64,000 bases of DNA from CAMPKL01 sp963817465 (GTDB taxonomy: Bacteria; Acidobacteriota; Terriglobia; Bryobacterales; UBA6623), in assembly GCA_963817465.1 (NCBI GenBank), contig CAWFOP010000016.1, positions 62,001 through 126,000 of the forward strand, given 5' to 3'. Below the pieces are notes generated by a model. That model searched no databases, was not told the origin of the DNA, and saw only the letters and a list, made by a program, of their open reading frames with translations. Positions 8,795 to 16,197 of this stretch are shown in pieces (within the stretch, counting starts at the first letter, position 1; every line of letters begins with the position of its first letter). The position numbers and the translations under genes were made by a program.

Positions 8795-9682
8795 GTGCGA
8801 TTCACGCCCGTTCTGTTCTCGGTCAGCTATTCCGGCTCGTGGGGCCAAGCGCGCCTGACGGTCGAGGAATTTCTGGAGAAAGCCGACTCTCTCGGCTTTC
8901 GCGGAGTCATGCTCGGCGGCAAGCGCCCGCACCTGAGCCCGCTCGACTGGGACGACGCCGCCCGGGCTCGGCTGCGGCGGCGGATCGAAGAGCTGGGATT
9001 CGAGCGGGTCTACGTCGCCGGGTACAACAATTTCACGGGCGACCTGGAGCACGGCGAAGTTCCCATGCGCGAGATCCAGGTGGGGCACATCGTCGAATTG
9101 GCGCGCCTGGCGCGAGACATCGGCGGGTCGATGGTCCGCGTGTTCACCGGGTACGAACATCCCGCCGGGCAATACTTGCCGCAGTCGAACCTCGTCGTCG
9201 ACTGCCTCAAGGAGGCGGCGCAGCGCTCGGCCGAGCTGGGCGTCACGCTCGGCGTCCAAAACCATCACGACATCGGCGTCGACTGGCGCAGCCAAAAGGA
9301 CTTGATCGACGCGGTCGCCGAGCCCAACTGCAAGCCGCTGCTCGACGCCTGGTCGCCGGCCCTGCAGGGGGCGGATCTGGCGGAGGCCGCGCGGGCGTTA
9401 GGCCCGGACTGCCCGCACACCACGGTCGCCGACTACCAGCTCCGCCCGCGATTCCGCTACGAGGCCGAGGCGATCAACTACCGCCCCGAGCTGCCCTACG
9501 CCCAGGCCGTTCCGATGGGCGAGGGCTTCATCGACTACCCGGCTTTCTTCGCTGCGATGGCCGAGAGCGGCTTTCGAGGGTCGGTCGCCTACGAGATGTG
9601 CTCGCCCTTGCTCGGCGGCGGTTCCCAGGAAAATCTCGACCGTTATGCGAAAGCTTTTCTCAGCTACATGAGCAACCTCTAG
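8795..9682 (+). CDS. Sugar phosphate isomerase/epimerase-like TIM-barrel protein
   Basis: A 295-residue member of the xylose-isomerase-like TIM-barrel superfamily (AP endonuclease 2 family), cytoplasmic by lack of a signal. Features are a barrel start VLFSVSYSGSW, the LGFRGVMLGGKRP strand, the VTLGVQNHHDIGVD segment with metal-ligand His residues, the LLDAWSPALQ segment in place of the usual D-x-x-H strand, and GGSVAYE-like GSVAYEMCSPL at the end. The GTG start is preferred because no in-frame ATG precedes the first strand. Substrate unknown. It is 25 bases downstream of the ABC permease gene but has its own -10-like element. Confidence 0.8.
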   Translation: MRFTPVLFSVSYSGSWGQARLTVEEFLEKADSLGFRGVMLGGKRPHLSPLDWDDAARARLRRRIEELGFERVYVAGYNNFTGDLEHGEVPMREIQVGHIVELARLARDIGGSMVRVFTGYEHPAGQYLPQSNLVVDCLKEAAQRSAELGVTLGVQNHHDIGVDWRSQKDLIDAVAEPNCKPLLDAWSPALQGADLAEAARALGPDCPHTTVADYQLRPRFRYEAEAINYRPELPYAQAVPMGEGFIDYPAFFAAMAESGFRGSVAYEMCSPLLGGGSQENLDRYAKAFLSYMSNL

Positions 9683-9703
9683 CCGGCGGCCCTCGACGCA
9701 AGG

Positions 9704-10627
9704 CTAGGAGTCCTTGCGGCGGATGACTTGCATCGCTGTCGCCAGAGCGCCTGCAATGTCGCCCAGGTTCTGCGGAACGATCATCGTATTGTTGGTCTTG
9801 GCGAGCTTGCCGAACTGCTCGATGTAGCCTTCGGCGAGCTTCATCTGGACCGCTTCGAAGCCGCCCGGCGCGTTGATCGCGGCGGCGACCTGGCGAATGC
9901 CTTCGGCGGTCGCTTCGGCCACGGTCAATACGGCTTGGGCCTCGCCCTCGGCCTCGTTGATCTGTTGCAGCTTGCGCGCTTCCGATTCCTTGATCGTGCG
10001 TTGCTTTTCGCCTTCCGCATTGTTGATCGCCGAATCGCGGTGCCCTTCCGATTGCAGCACGTTGGCGCGTTTCTCGCGTTCGGCGCGCATCTGCTTTTCC
10101 ATCGCCTCGAGCACGTCGCGCGGCGGGGTGATGTTCTTGATCTCGTAGCGCAGCACCTTGATGCCCCACGATTCCGTCGCCTTGTCGAGCTCGCTGACGA
10201 TCGCGCCGTTGATGGTGCCGCGCTCCTCGAAGGTCTTGTCGAGGTCGATCTTGCCGATCTCGCTGCGCAACGTCGTCTGCGCCAACTGAGTCACGCCGAA
10301 GCCGTAGTTCGAGATGCCGTAGGAGGCGCGCTCGGCGTCCATGATCTTCATGTACAGCACGCCGTCGACGCCTACCTGCACGTTGTCGCGCGTGATGCAG
10401 ATCTGTTCCGGGATGTCGATCGCCGTTTCCTTGAGCGAGTGCCGGTAGCGGATCGCATCGACGAACGGGACCAGGATGTGGAAGCCGGCCTCCAAGGTGC
10501 CGGCGTAGCGGCCCAGCCGCTCGACGACGAACATGCTCTGCTGCGGCACGACCACCGCCGTCTTGGCGATCGTGATCAGAATCAACAGGGCCAAAAAGAT
10601 CAGCACGAACAGTCCGCCGAATTCCAT
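9704..10627 (-). CDS. SPFH/Band-7 membrane protein (stomatin/QmcA-like)
   Basis: A 307-residue protein with one N-terminal membrane segment (FVLIFLALLILITIA) and an SPFH domain (VPQQSMFVVERLGRY...FHILVPFVD...KETAIDIPEQ), then an Ala/Glu-rich coiled coil (residues about 180-255) and a conserved tail (GDIAGALATAMQVI). Such proteins oligomerise into membrane rings that organise microdomains and regulate proteases. It lies 16 bases after an NfeD gene, the universal partner of this family, so the two are an operon. The ATG at 10627 is chosen because upstream residues are basic and unlike the family. Confidence 0.93.
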   Translation of the reverse strand: MEFGGLFVLIFLALLILITIAKTAVVVPQQSMFVVERLGRYAGTLEAGFHILVPFVDAIRYRHSLKETAIDIPEQICITRDNVQVGVDGVLYMKIMDAERASYGISNYGFGVTQLAQTTLRSEIGKIDLDKTFEERGTINGAIVSELDKATESWGIKVLRYEIKNITPPRDVLEAMEKQMRAEREKRANVLQSEGHRDSAINNAEGEKQRTIKESEARKLQQINEAEGEAQAVLTVAEATAEGIRQVAAAINAPGGFEAVQMKLAEGYIEQFGKLAKTNNTMIVPQNLGDIAGALATAMQVIRRKDS

Positions 10628-10643
10628 GGGGTTTCGTCTCCTT

Positions 10644-11084
10644 CTATCGTTGTTCTTCGGGACGAACCCACAGGACCAGGCCGTCCACCTTTTCCACCCG
10701 ACACGGCGTGCCGCTCGGGATCGCAATATTCCCTACGTTGCGGGCGGTCCAATTCGTGCCGCGAAGTTCGACCCGACCCTCGGCCGCGGGCTCCAAGCTA
10801 TCGACGGCCCGGGCGCGCTCAAACAGCAGCGAGTCGACCTGGCGGTCCGGAACGCCCCCTTTGAGACGGTCCGACAGCCGGCGCCGGAAGAACACGAGCG
10901 AGCTGCCCGCGGCGACGCAAAAAACCAGCATTTGCAGGATCAGGTCGTGGCCGCCCGCCACATCAACGATTCCAACCACAAATGCAGCGGCGCCGATTAA
11001 AAGCAAGAAGAGGTCGCCGCTCGACAGCAGCACTTCCAGCAAGGCGAGCGCCAGACCGCACACGAACCAAATCCACCAAGGCAC
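10644..11084 (-). CDS. NfeD-family membrane protein
   Basis: A 146-residue short-form NfeD. Three or four hydrophobic segments fill residues 1-70, and the C-terminal OB-fold (AAEGRVELRGTNWTAR...GTPCRVEKVDGLVLWV, about 95-142) is characteristic. NfeD proteins pair with SPFH proteins to build membrane assemblies; the SPFH gene follows at once. GTG start at 11084 with a good GGAGGA ribosome-binding site. A TATACT -10 element lies further upstream, so this operon has a normal leader. Confidence 0.9.
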   Translation of the reverse strand: MPWWIWFVCGLALALLEVLLSSGDLFLLLIGAAAFVVGIVDVAGGHDLILQMLVFCVAAGSSLVFFRRRLSDRLKGGVPDRQVDSLLFERARAVDSLEPAAEGRVELRGTNWTARNVGNIAIPSGTPCRVEKVDGLVLWVRPEEQR

Positions 11085-11111
11085 GTTGTGAGTCCTCCGA
11101 GACTAGACAAG

Positions 11112-11117
11112 TATACG
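11112..11117 (-). promoter_or_regulatory. -10 element TATACT of the nfeD-SPFH operon
   Basis: On the minus strand TATACT precedes the GGAGGA ribosome-binding site and the GTG start at 11084 by about 27 bases. No good -35 hexamer is seen at 16-18 bases. Confidence 0.4.
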
Positions 11118-11176
11118 TGCGCGGCGAAAGGGTTCGTGCCGCAATCGACAAGTCGGAACGCGGCCCGCGCCGAAGG

Positions 11177-12199
11177 TCAGTAGCCCTTTTTCTTATCGAC
11201 GACGTTCACCAGCGGCTGACCGTCGGCGAAGCGCTTGAGATTCTCGGTGACCGTGCCGACCATGCGGCCGCGATCCATGTCGGACCTGCCGGCGATATGC
11301 GGCGTGATGATGACGTTCTTGAATCCCCAAAGCGGGTGGTTCGGCGGCAGCGGCTCCGGGTGTTCGTCGCTCGTGTACACCACGTCGACGCCGGCGCCCG
11401 CCAAACGCTCGCTGTCGAGGGCCTTGACGAGGGAGTTGAGGTCGTAGGTCCCGCCGCGGCTGACGGCGATGAACCACGCGCCTTTCTTCATCTCCGCGAA
11501 CTGCGAAGCTCCGATCATGCGGTCGCTTTTGGGAGTATGCGGGGCCGAGATGAAGATGACGTCAGCCTGGGGCAGCACTTCGTCGATTTGATCCGGCTTG
11601 ACGACCTTGGTGATGAACGGCGTGAACGGGATGTCCTCGGGATCGACTCCGATCACGTTCATCCCGAACGCCCAGGCGCGGATGGCGATCTGCGTGCCGA
11701 TGCCCCCAACACCGATGACCACGGCGGTCTTGCCTCTGAGCTCGTAGAGATCTCGCGGCGTGCCCTGCCACTTCTTTTCCGCCTTCAGCGCCAGCCAGCG
11801 GGGGATCTCCCGGGTCAGGCCAAGCAACAAGGCGAAGGCGTGGTCGGCGATCTCCGGGCCCTGCACGATTTGGTTGTTGGTCAGCACGATGTCCGAGTCG
11901 CGCAAGTCGTTGCCGCCCGAGCGAAACAGCACCTGCTCGACTCCGGCGCTCATCGTGTGCACCCACTTCAGTTTCTTGCCCGCGCGGACTTGCTCCGGAG
12001 TGATGTTGCCGACGAAGGCGTCCGCGTCGGCGATTTCCTTCATGACGTCGTCGGAGTCGACGTTGACGATCTTCAGCTTCGAAGACACCGCCTGCCAGTC
12101 GCGGACGACATCGTCGGACTGGCCGACTACGACGACCTTCTTGGTCTGGGCGCTGACGGCAATAGCGGAAAACAGAGCGATGATGAGCAGACGACGCAT
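11177..12199 (-). CDS. D-2-hydroxyacid dehydrogenase with an N-terminal signal peptide
   Basis: A 340-residue NAD-dependent dehydrogenase of the D-isomer 2-hydroxyacid family. The nucleotide motif GVGGIG (about 163-168), the VSRGG segment with the catalytic Arg, and ITPHIAGRS with the catalytic His are all present. Residues 1-18 (MRRLLIIALFSAIAVSAQ) are a clear Sec signal peptide with an alanine-rich cleavage site, unusual for an NAD enzyme. The ATG at 12199 follows a strong AAGGAGG ribosome-binding site, so this start is well supported. A TAGAAT -10 element lies about 45 bases upstream. Substrate unknown. Confidence 0.88.
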   Translation of the reverse strand: MRRLLIIALFSAIAVSAQTKKVVVVGQSDDVVRDWQAVSSKLKIVNVDSDDVMKEIADADAFVGNITPEQVRAGKKLKWVHTMSAGVEQVLFRSGGNDLRDSDIVLTNNQIVQGPEIADHAFALLLGLTREIPRWLALKAEKKWQGTPRDLYELRGKTAVVIGVGGIGTQIAIRAWAFGMNVIGVDPEDIPFTPFITKVVKPDQIDEVLPQADVIFISAPHTPKSDRMIGASQFAEMKKGAWFIAVSRGGTYDLNSLVKALDSERLAGAGVDVVYTSDEHPEPLPPNHPLWGFKNVIITPHIAGRSDMDRGRMVGTVTENLKRFADGQPLVNVVDKKKGY

Positions 12200-12242
12200 G
12201 AGCGGGGTTCCTCCTTGGTGTTGCGGGGGCTTTGCGGGGAAG

Positions 12243-12248
12243 ATTCTA
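12243..12248 (-). promoter_or_regulatory. -10 element TAGAAT upstream of the exported dehydrogenase
   Basis: TAGAAT on the minus strand lies about 43 bases before the ATG at 12199; the AAGGAGG ribosome-binding site is between them, so this gene has a normal leader. Confidence 0.35.
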
Positions 12249-12282
12249 GCGTATCGGGCGAGATATTTGCTCGCCCAAATGA

Positions 12283-13155
12283 CTAAACGCTCACGACCGG
12301 GCACGATGCGCCGCGAATCAAGCTGAACGCATCCTGGTGGAGACCGCCGAAAAGGCCATGACTGACGCTACGGCCGAGGATGAGGAGATCGCCCTTGACG
12401 TCCTCGATCACGTCGAAGATCGCCGACTCGGGGTTGAGCCCCTGGACATGAATCTCGGCCCCGCAGCCAACCTTGTCGACAAGCTTCTGCAACCGCTCGC
12501 GCGCCGCCTCTTGTACGAGTTGTTGGGTGTCGGGAGGAAACCAATCGGCGGCGGCCCATTCGAGGGCGGGCGGCACGTGAATCACATGCAACGAGCCGTT
12601 CCAAGACTGCGTAAAATCCCAAGCCCAGCGCAGGACCTTTTCGCTGTGTTCGACCTCGCGCAGCCCGATCGCGCAGCAGATGCGCGAGTAGCGTTCCGCA
12701 GGAAACATCGGACCTTCGTCCAGATGCGCGCCGGTCATCACCGGGCAATCGAGGTCGTGCAGGACTTTGGCGGCGGTCGAGCCGACAAGCAGACGCCGAA
12801 AGGCGCCCGCTCCGCGCGTGGGCATCACGACCAGTTCCGCCTTTCGCTCGACTGCGAGCGCCTCAATGCGATGCGCGACGTCGCCCTCGAGCACAACAGC
12901 TTCGCCGTGTTCGGCGACTCCGTGCTTTGCGACGAAGTCCTTCAGCGCACGCTCGGCGGCGGCGCGGAGTTGAGCGCTTTCCTGTTCGGTCGTGTGTCCG
13001 ACGGTGAACGCGCGGTGTTCGCTCGGAGCCGGCTCGATCACGTGAACGAACAGAACGGTCGCATCGAAGTGCAGCGCTAGGGCGGCGGCGTGCTGAGCCG
13101 CGGCGGCGGAGCGCGTGGAGAAGTCGACCGGGGCGATGATCGTACGGATTGTCAT
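12283..13155 (-). CDS. Universal stress protein, two UspA domains (array member 4)
   Basis: A 290-residue cytoplasmic protein with two UspA domains. The first begins IRTIIAPVDFSTRSAAAAQHA and ends with the phosphate loop PTRGAGAFRRLLVGS and DCPVMTG; the second runs from RICCAIGL to GDLLILGRS and SCPVVSV. It is the last gene of four tandem paralogues on the minus strand. UspA proteins bind ATP or form dimers under starvation and oxidative stress. The second domain lacks the glycine-rich loop of the first, so nucleotide binding may be limited to domain 1. ATG at 13155 is preferred over an upstream start at 13227 that would run into the neighbour. Confidence 0.9.
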   Translation of the reverse strand: MTIRTIIAPVDFSTRSAAAAQHAAALALHFDATVLFVHVIEPAPSEHRAFTVGHTTEQESAQLRAAAERALKDFVAKHGVAEHGEAVVLEGDVAHRIEALAVERKAELVVMPTRGAGAFRRLLVGSTAAKVLHDLDCPVMTGAHLDEGPMFPAERYSRICCAIGLREVEHSEKVLRWAWDFTQSWNGSLHVIHVPPALEWAAADWFPPDTQQLVQEAARERLQKLVDKVGCGAEIHVQGLNPESAIFDVIEDVKGDLLILGRSVSHGLFGGLHQDAFSLIRGASCPVVSV

Positions 13156-13205
13156 TGCTTCCACCTCGAGGCGCGGCCGACGTCGCCGGACGGGCGCCAG
13201 TCCCA

Positions 13206-14123
13206 TTAGACGCTGATCACCGGGCACGGAGCCGCGCGGATCAGCCCGTAAGTATGCGAGCGCGCCGAGCCGATCAAGCTGGCTCCGGAGCGGCGGCCGA
13301 TGATCAAAATGTCGCCGGATTGCTTGCGGATCCGGTCCGGCACGAAGTCCGTCGAAGCGCCGAAGCCGATCTCGGATTTCGTCCCCGTCAGGCCGGCCTG
13401 CGCGAATAGCTCGTCGACCTTCTTCTGCGCCGCCTCAAGCAATTGCCGCCGCAGGTCCGGGGTGAAAAACGACGAATCGACGGGCGAGTGTTCGAGTGCG
13501 TCGAGGGCGTGCAGCACGACCAGTTCGGCGCTCCAACTGTCCGCGAACTCCTTGGCCCACTGCAGCGTCGCAATGCTCTTTTGGCCCAGGTTCACGGCGC
13601 AGGCGACCCGTGCGCAGCTCTTCTGGGGGAAGGCTTCTCCCTCCTCCAGGTGCGCTCCCGTCAGGACCGGGCATGGAACCTCATGCAATAACTTCGTCGT
13701 AACGGACCCGAGGATGAAGCGTCGAAAAGCCCCGTAGCCGTGGGTGGGCATCACAATGAAAGGCGCCTCGCGCTCGCCGACGAGCTGTGCGATCTTTTCG
13801 GCGGGGTCGCCCTTCAGGACTTCGAGCCGCCAGGAGCTCTGTTCGCTGTCGGTGGCGTCGAGCTCGCCCAGCTCGGCTTGCATCCGGTCTCGAGTTTCGT
13901 CTTCCGACGGCCAATTCGCGCCGACATAGGCGCCTCCCTCGAAAGCCGTGTATTCAAAGCTCGAAAACGGAATGACGTGGGTGAAAGTGAGTTGCGCTTG
14001 GTAGTGCCGGGCGAAATCGAGCGCGTAGCGCGCCGCTGTCTGGCACCGCGGCGAGAAGTCATAGGGAGCGACGATGTTGCGAATCGCCCTCGGACCGACC
14101 AACGCTGCCGCACCGGAATTCAT
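13206..14123 (-). CDS. Universal stress protein, two UspA domains (array member 3)
   Basis: A 305-residue paralogue. Domain 1 starts IRNIVAPYDFSPRCQTAARYA and contains PTHGYGAFRRFILGS; domain 2 runs from RVACAVNLGQ to GDILIIGRRSG and CPVISV. The ATG at 14123 overlaps the stop of array member 2 as ATGA, and a GGTGAG ribosome-binding site precedes it, so translation is coupled. A 13-residue lead before the first strand is longer than in its paralogues. It lies in the middle of the array, probably on one transcript starting upstream of 15916. Confidence 0.9.
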   Translation of the reverse strand: MNSGAAALVGPRAIRNIVAPYDFSPRCQTAARYALDFARHYQAQLTFTHVIPFSSFEYTAFEGGAYVGANWPSEDETRDRMQAELGELDATDSEQSSWRLEVLKGDPAEKIAQLVGEREAPFIVMPTHGYGAFRRFILGSVTTKLLHEVPCPVLTGAHLEEGEAFPQKSCARVACAVNLGQKSIATLQWAKEFADSWSAELVVLHALDALEHSPVDSSFFTPDLRRQLLEAAQKKVDELFAQAGLTGTKSEIGFGASTDFVPDRIRKQSGDILIIGRRSGASLIGSARSHTYGLIRAAPCPVISV

Positions 14124-15016
14124 ATGCTCACCACCGCGCAAGGCGCTTCGCGAATCAGCGCGGAAGAATACGTTCGGAGTCTCCCGATCAGACTTTCATC
14201 CAGGCTGCGCCCGATTACGAGCAAGTCGACCTTCGCTCGTTGAGACACATCCGTGACATACCCGATTACCGAGTCGCACTCGACGTGGACGGTCGCTTCG
14301 CAGCCGACGCGCGAGACAAGCTCGTTCACCTGGTCGATCTTGAGTCGTACAACGGTGTCGTGAAAATTCGCGGGGAGCGGATGGATCTCAGGCGGGATTG
14401 CGTCGAGCGCCGGAGCGGCGTGAATCACGTGCAACGCCGCCCCCCACGCCAGGGCGAACCCGGCCGCCCAGCGCAAAACGGCTTCGCTGTGCGGCGAGAG
14501 ATCGATCGCGCAGGCCACCCGATGATAGGGCGCCGAATCGTTCGACGGGACATCCGCAACATGCGCGCCGGTAAACACCGGACACGACAAATCGTGTAGC
14601 ACTTTCGTCGTCACCGACCCCAAGATAAAGCGTCGAAACGGTCCGAAGCCGTGGGACGGCATCATGATCAGGTCGACCTGCTCGTGATTCGCCATTTCCT
14701 CGATTTTCGCCGCCGGAGCTCCCCACGAAACCTCCGCGTCCGTCGAAAGTCCGCCCGCCGCCTTATGGACGAGCTCTTGCAGTTGGACGCCGATCCTTTC
14801 CTCGATTTCTTCTTGGGACGGCCACACGGAAGAGGCCGTGTAGCCGATTCCGAATATTCCGTGCTCGTAGGGACCGGGCGGCACCACATGCAAGAACACG
14901 AGCTCCGAGCCGAAGCGTCGCGCCATCGCCGCCGCATGATGCGCCGCCGCCAGCGAACGGTCGGAAAAGTCGACCGGAACTAGGATTTTTTTGAGCTCGA
15001 GCTTCTCGACCGCCAT
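14120..15016 (-). CDS. Universal stress protein, two UspA domains (array member 2)
   Basis: A 298-residue paralogue. Domain 1 begins LKKILVPVDFSDRSLAAAHHA and has the loop PSHGFGPFRRFILGS; domain 2 runs from RVACAIDLSPHS to VDLLVIGRSLDE and CAVVSI. The gene follows array member 1 by 15 bases and overlaps array member 3 by 4 bases. The closeness of the loops and the shared RRF(I/V)LGS block among the four paralogues shows that they arose by tandem duplication. Confidence 0.9.
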   Translation of the reverse strand: MAVEKLELKKILVPVDFSDRSLAAAHHAAAMARRFGSELVFLHVVPPGPYEHGIFGIGYTASSVWPSQEEIEERIGVQLQELVHKAAGGLSTDAEVSWGAPAAKIEEMANHEQVDLIMMPSHGFGPFRRFILGSVTTKVLHDLSCPVFTGAHVADVPSNDSAPYHRVACAIDLSPHSEAVLRWAAGFALAWGAALHVIHAAPALDAIPPEIHPLPANFHDTVVRLKIDQVNELVSRVGCEATVHVECDSVIGYVTDVSQRAKVDLLVIGRSLDESLIGRLRTYSSALIREAPCAVVSI

Positions 15017-15031
15017 GCAAACTCCTCGTGT

Positions 15032-15916
15032 CTAAGGGACGCTGATGACCGGGCACGGAGCCTCCCGGATCAGGGCGAAAGCCAAGGCTCTGAGGCCGGT
15101 CAAGAAGCCGTGATGAGGACCCCTGCCGATCACGAGTAGATCCGCGTAGTTCTCTTCGGCGGCTTGGCTAATGAAGCTGACCGGCTCGGCGCAGCTCACC
15201 ACGACTTGCGCTTTGCAGCCGACTTTGACCAGCAACCGATCGACGGCCTCGCGAGCATGCGCGATGGTTTGCTCGCGTGTCTCCGGCGGAAACCAATCGC
15301 CGTAGGTTCCGCCCAACTCGATCTGGGGCGCCGCGTGAATGACCAGCAAATCGTCCGCGCACGCCTTGGACAACTCGGCCGCCCAGCGCAGGGTGTGCTC
15401 GCTGCTTTCTTGCAAATCCACCGCGCAGGCGATCCTTTTGTACGGCTCGGGATCGATCGGCGCAATCTCGGGCACGTGAGCTCCGGTCAGCACCGGAACA
15501 TCAACGTCGTGAAGGACTTTCGACGTGAGCGAGCCCAGGACCAAGCGGCGAAATGCCCCATGACCATGGGTCGGAAGGACCACGAGGTCGATCTTCCGCC
15601 TCTCCACTATGGATGCGATCTGGGTCGCCGGGTCGCCCCTCTCGATGATCCTCTCGGGCTTATAGGCGAGCCCAACTTTGTCGCAAATCGCGTCGATGCG
15701 CCGCTCGATCGGCCCACGAACGGACTCGACGGAGGGCCAGTTCATCGCCGCGTAGAAGCCTTCGTCGAACGCCGCGAATTCGTAAGGCGACGAGGGCACG
15801 ACGTGCGCGAAGATCAACTGCGCCCCAAACACCTCGGCCATCGCTTTCGCGTGCTCGACAGCCGCTTCGGTACGCGGTGAAAAATCGATCGGCGCCAAGA
15901 TCCTTTTTATTACCAT
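15032..15916 (-). CDS. Universal stress protein, two UspA domains (array member 1, promoter-proximal)
   Basis: A 294-residue paralogue and the first gene of the array. Domain 1 starts IKRILAPIDFSPRTEAAVEHA and contains PTHGHGAFRRLVLGS; domain 2 runs from RIACAVDLQESS to ADLLVIGRGPHH and CPVISV. The ATG at 15916 is preferred because the 29 extra residues from the upstream start are arginine-rich and unlike the paralogues. A sigma-54-like promoter lies about 40 bases upstream on the same strand, and a TTGAT-N3-ATCAA palindrome lies between it and the start codon. Confidence 0.9.
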   Translation of the reverse strand: MVIKRILAPIDFSPRTEAAVEHAKAMAEVFGAQLIFAHVVPSSPYEFAAFDEGFYAAMNWPSVESVRGPIERRIDAICDKVGLAYKPERIIERGDPATQIASIVERRKIDLVVLPTHGHGAFRRLVLGSLTSKVLHDVDVPVLTGAHVPEIAPIDPEPYKRIACAVDLQESSEHTLRWAAELSKACADDLLVIHAAPQIELGGTYGDWFPPETREQTIAHAREAVDRLLVKVGCKAQVVVSCAEPVSFISQAAEENYADLLVIGRGPHHGFLTGLRALAFALIREAPCPVISVP

Positions 15917-15930
15917 GACACGACCGTCCG

Positions 15931-15943
15931 TTGATGGTATCAA
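15931..15943. promoter_or_regulatory. Palindrome TTGAT-GGT-ATCAA near the stress-array promoter
   Basis: Perfect 5-base arms with a 3-base centre. A second copy of the same pattern (TTGAT-TGA-ATCAC) occurs at 16121-16133 in the same gap. Likely operator or activator site; the binding protein is unknown. Confidence 0.45.
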
Positions 15944-15955
15944 CACACGGCAGCG

Positions 15956-15972
15956 AGCACGAGCGGCGCCAG
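15956..15972 (-). promoter_or_regulatory. Sigma-54-like promoter facing the stress-protein array
   Basis: On the minus strand the sequence reads CTGGCGCCGCTCGTGCT. It keeps the -24 CTGGC, a C at the right place, and the -12 TGC, with exactly 10 bases between GG and GC. The expected start of transcription is near 15945, about 30 bases before the ATG at 15916. The mismatches are A-to-G in the -24 box and T-to-G in the -12 box. Confidence 0.45.
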
Positions 15973-16004
15973 ACGCGCGCGCGAAGCGCCGCTGGGCTCG
16001 CACT

Positions 16005-16020
16005 TTGGCCTCGTAATTGC
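16005..16020 (+). promoter_or_regulatory. Sigma-54-like promoter facing the kinase/activator operon
   Basis: The sequence TTGGCCTCGTAATTGC keeps both core elements of the sigma-54 consensus, TTGGC and TTGC, with 10 bases between GG and GC. It would start transcription near 16032, leaving a leader of about 165 bases before the kinase ATG at 16198. Confidence 0.55.
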
Positions 16021-16120
16021 CTTTTCGGCGGCGAGTGAAGCGTTTCCCGGTGGACTGCGGCGCGGCACACGATCGACGCCGGTGAAGGGGCGAGGCCGCG
16101 AATGCGGGATGGCGCTGATG

Positions 16121-16133
16121 TTGATTGAATCAC
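16121..16133. promoter_or_regulatory. Palindrome TTGAT-TGA-ATCAC, second copy of the intergenic motif
   Basis: Matches TTGAT-N3-ATCAM, the same pattern as at 15931-15943; the inner TGATT-G-AATCA is a perfect palindrome. It lies about 110 bases downstream of the plus-strand sigma-54-like promoter. Confidence 0.4.
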
Positions 16134-16197
16134 GGGGCGTGGCCGCGGACCCGATGCGAAAGCCGAACCGCCGGTCCGCTCGGGGACGTTTGAGGGC

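Noticed and set aside
10982..12286. 434-codon plus-strand frame opposite the exported dehydrogenase
   Set aside because: No ribosome-binding site or family features; composition typical of antisense frames.
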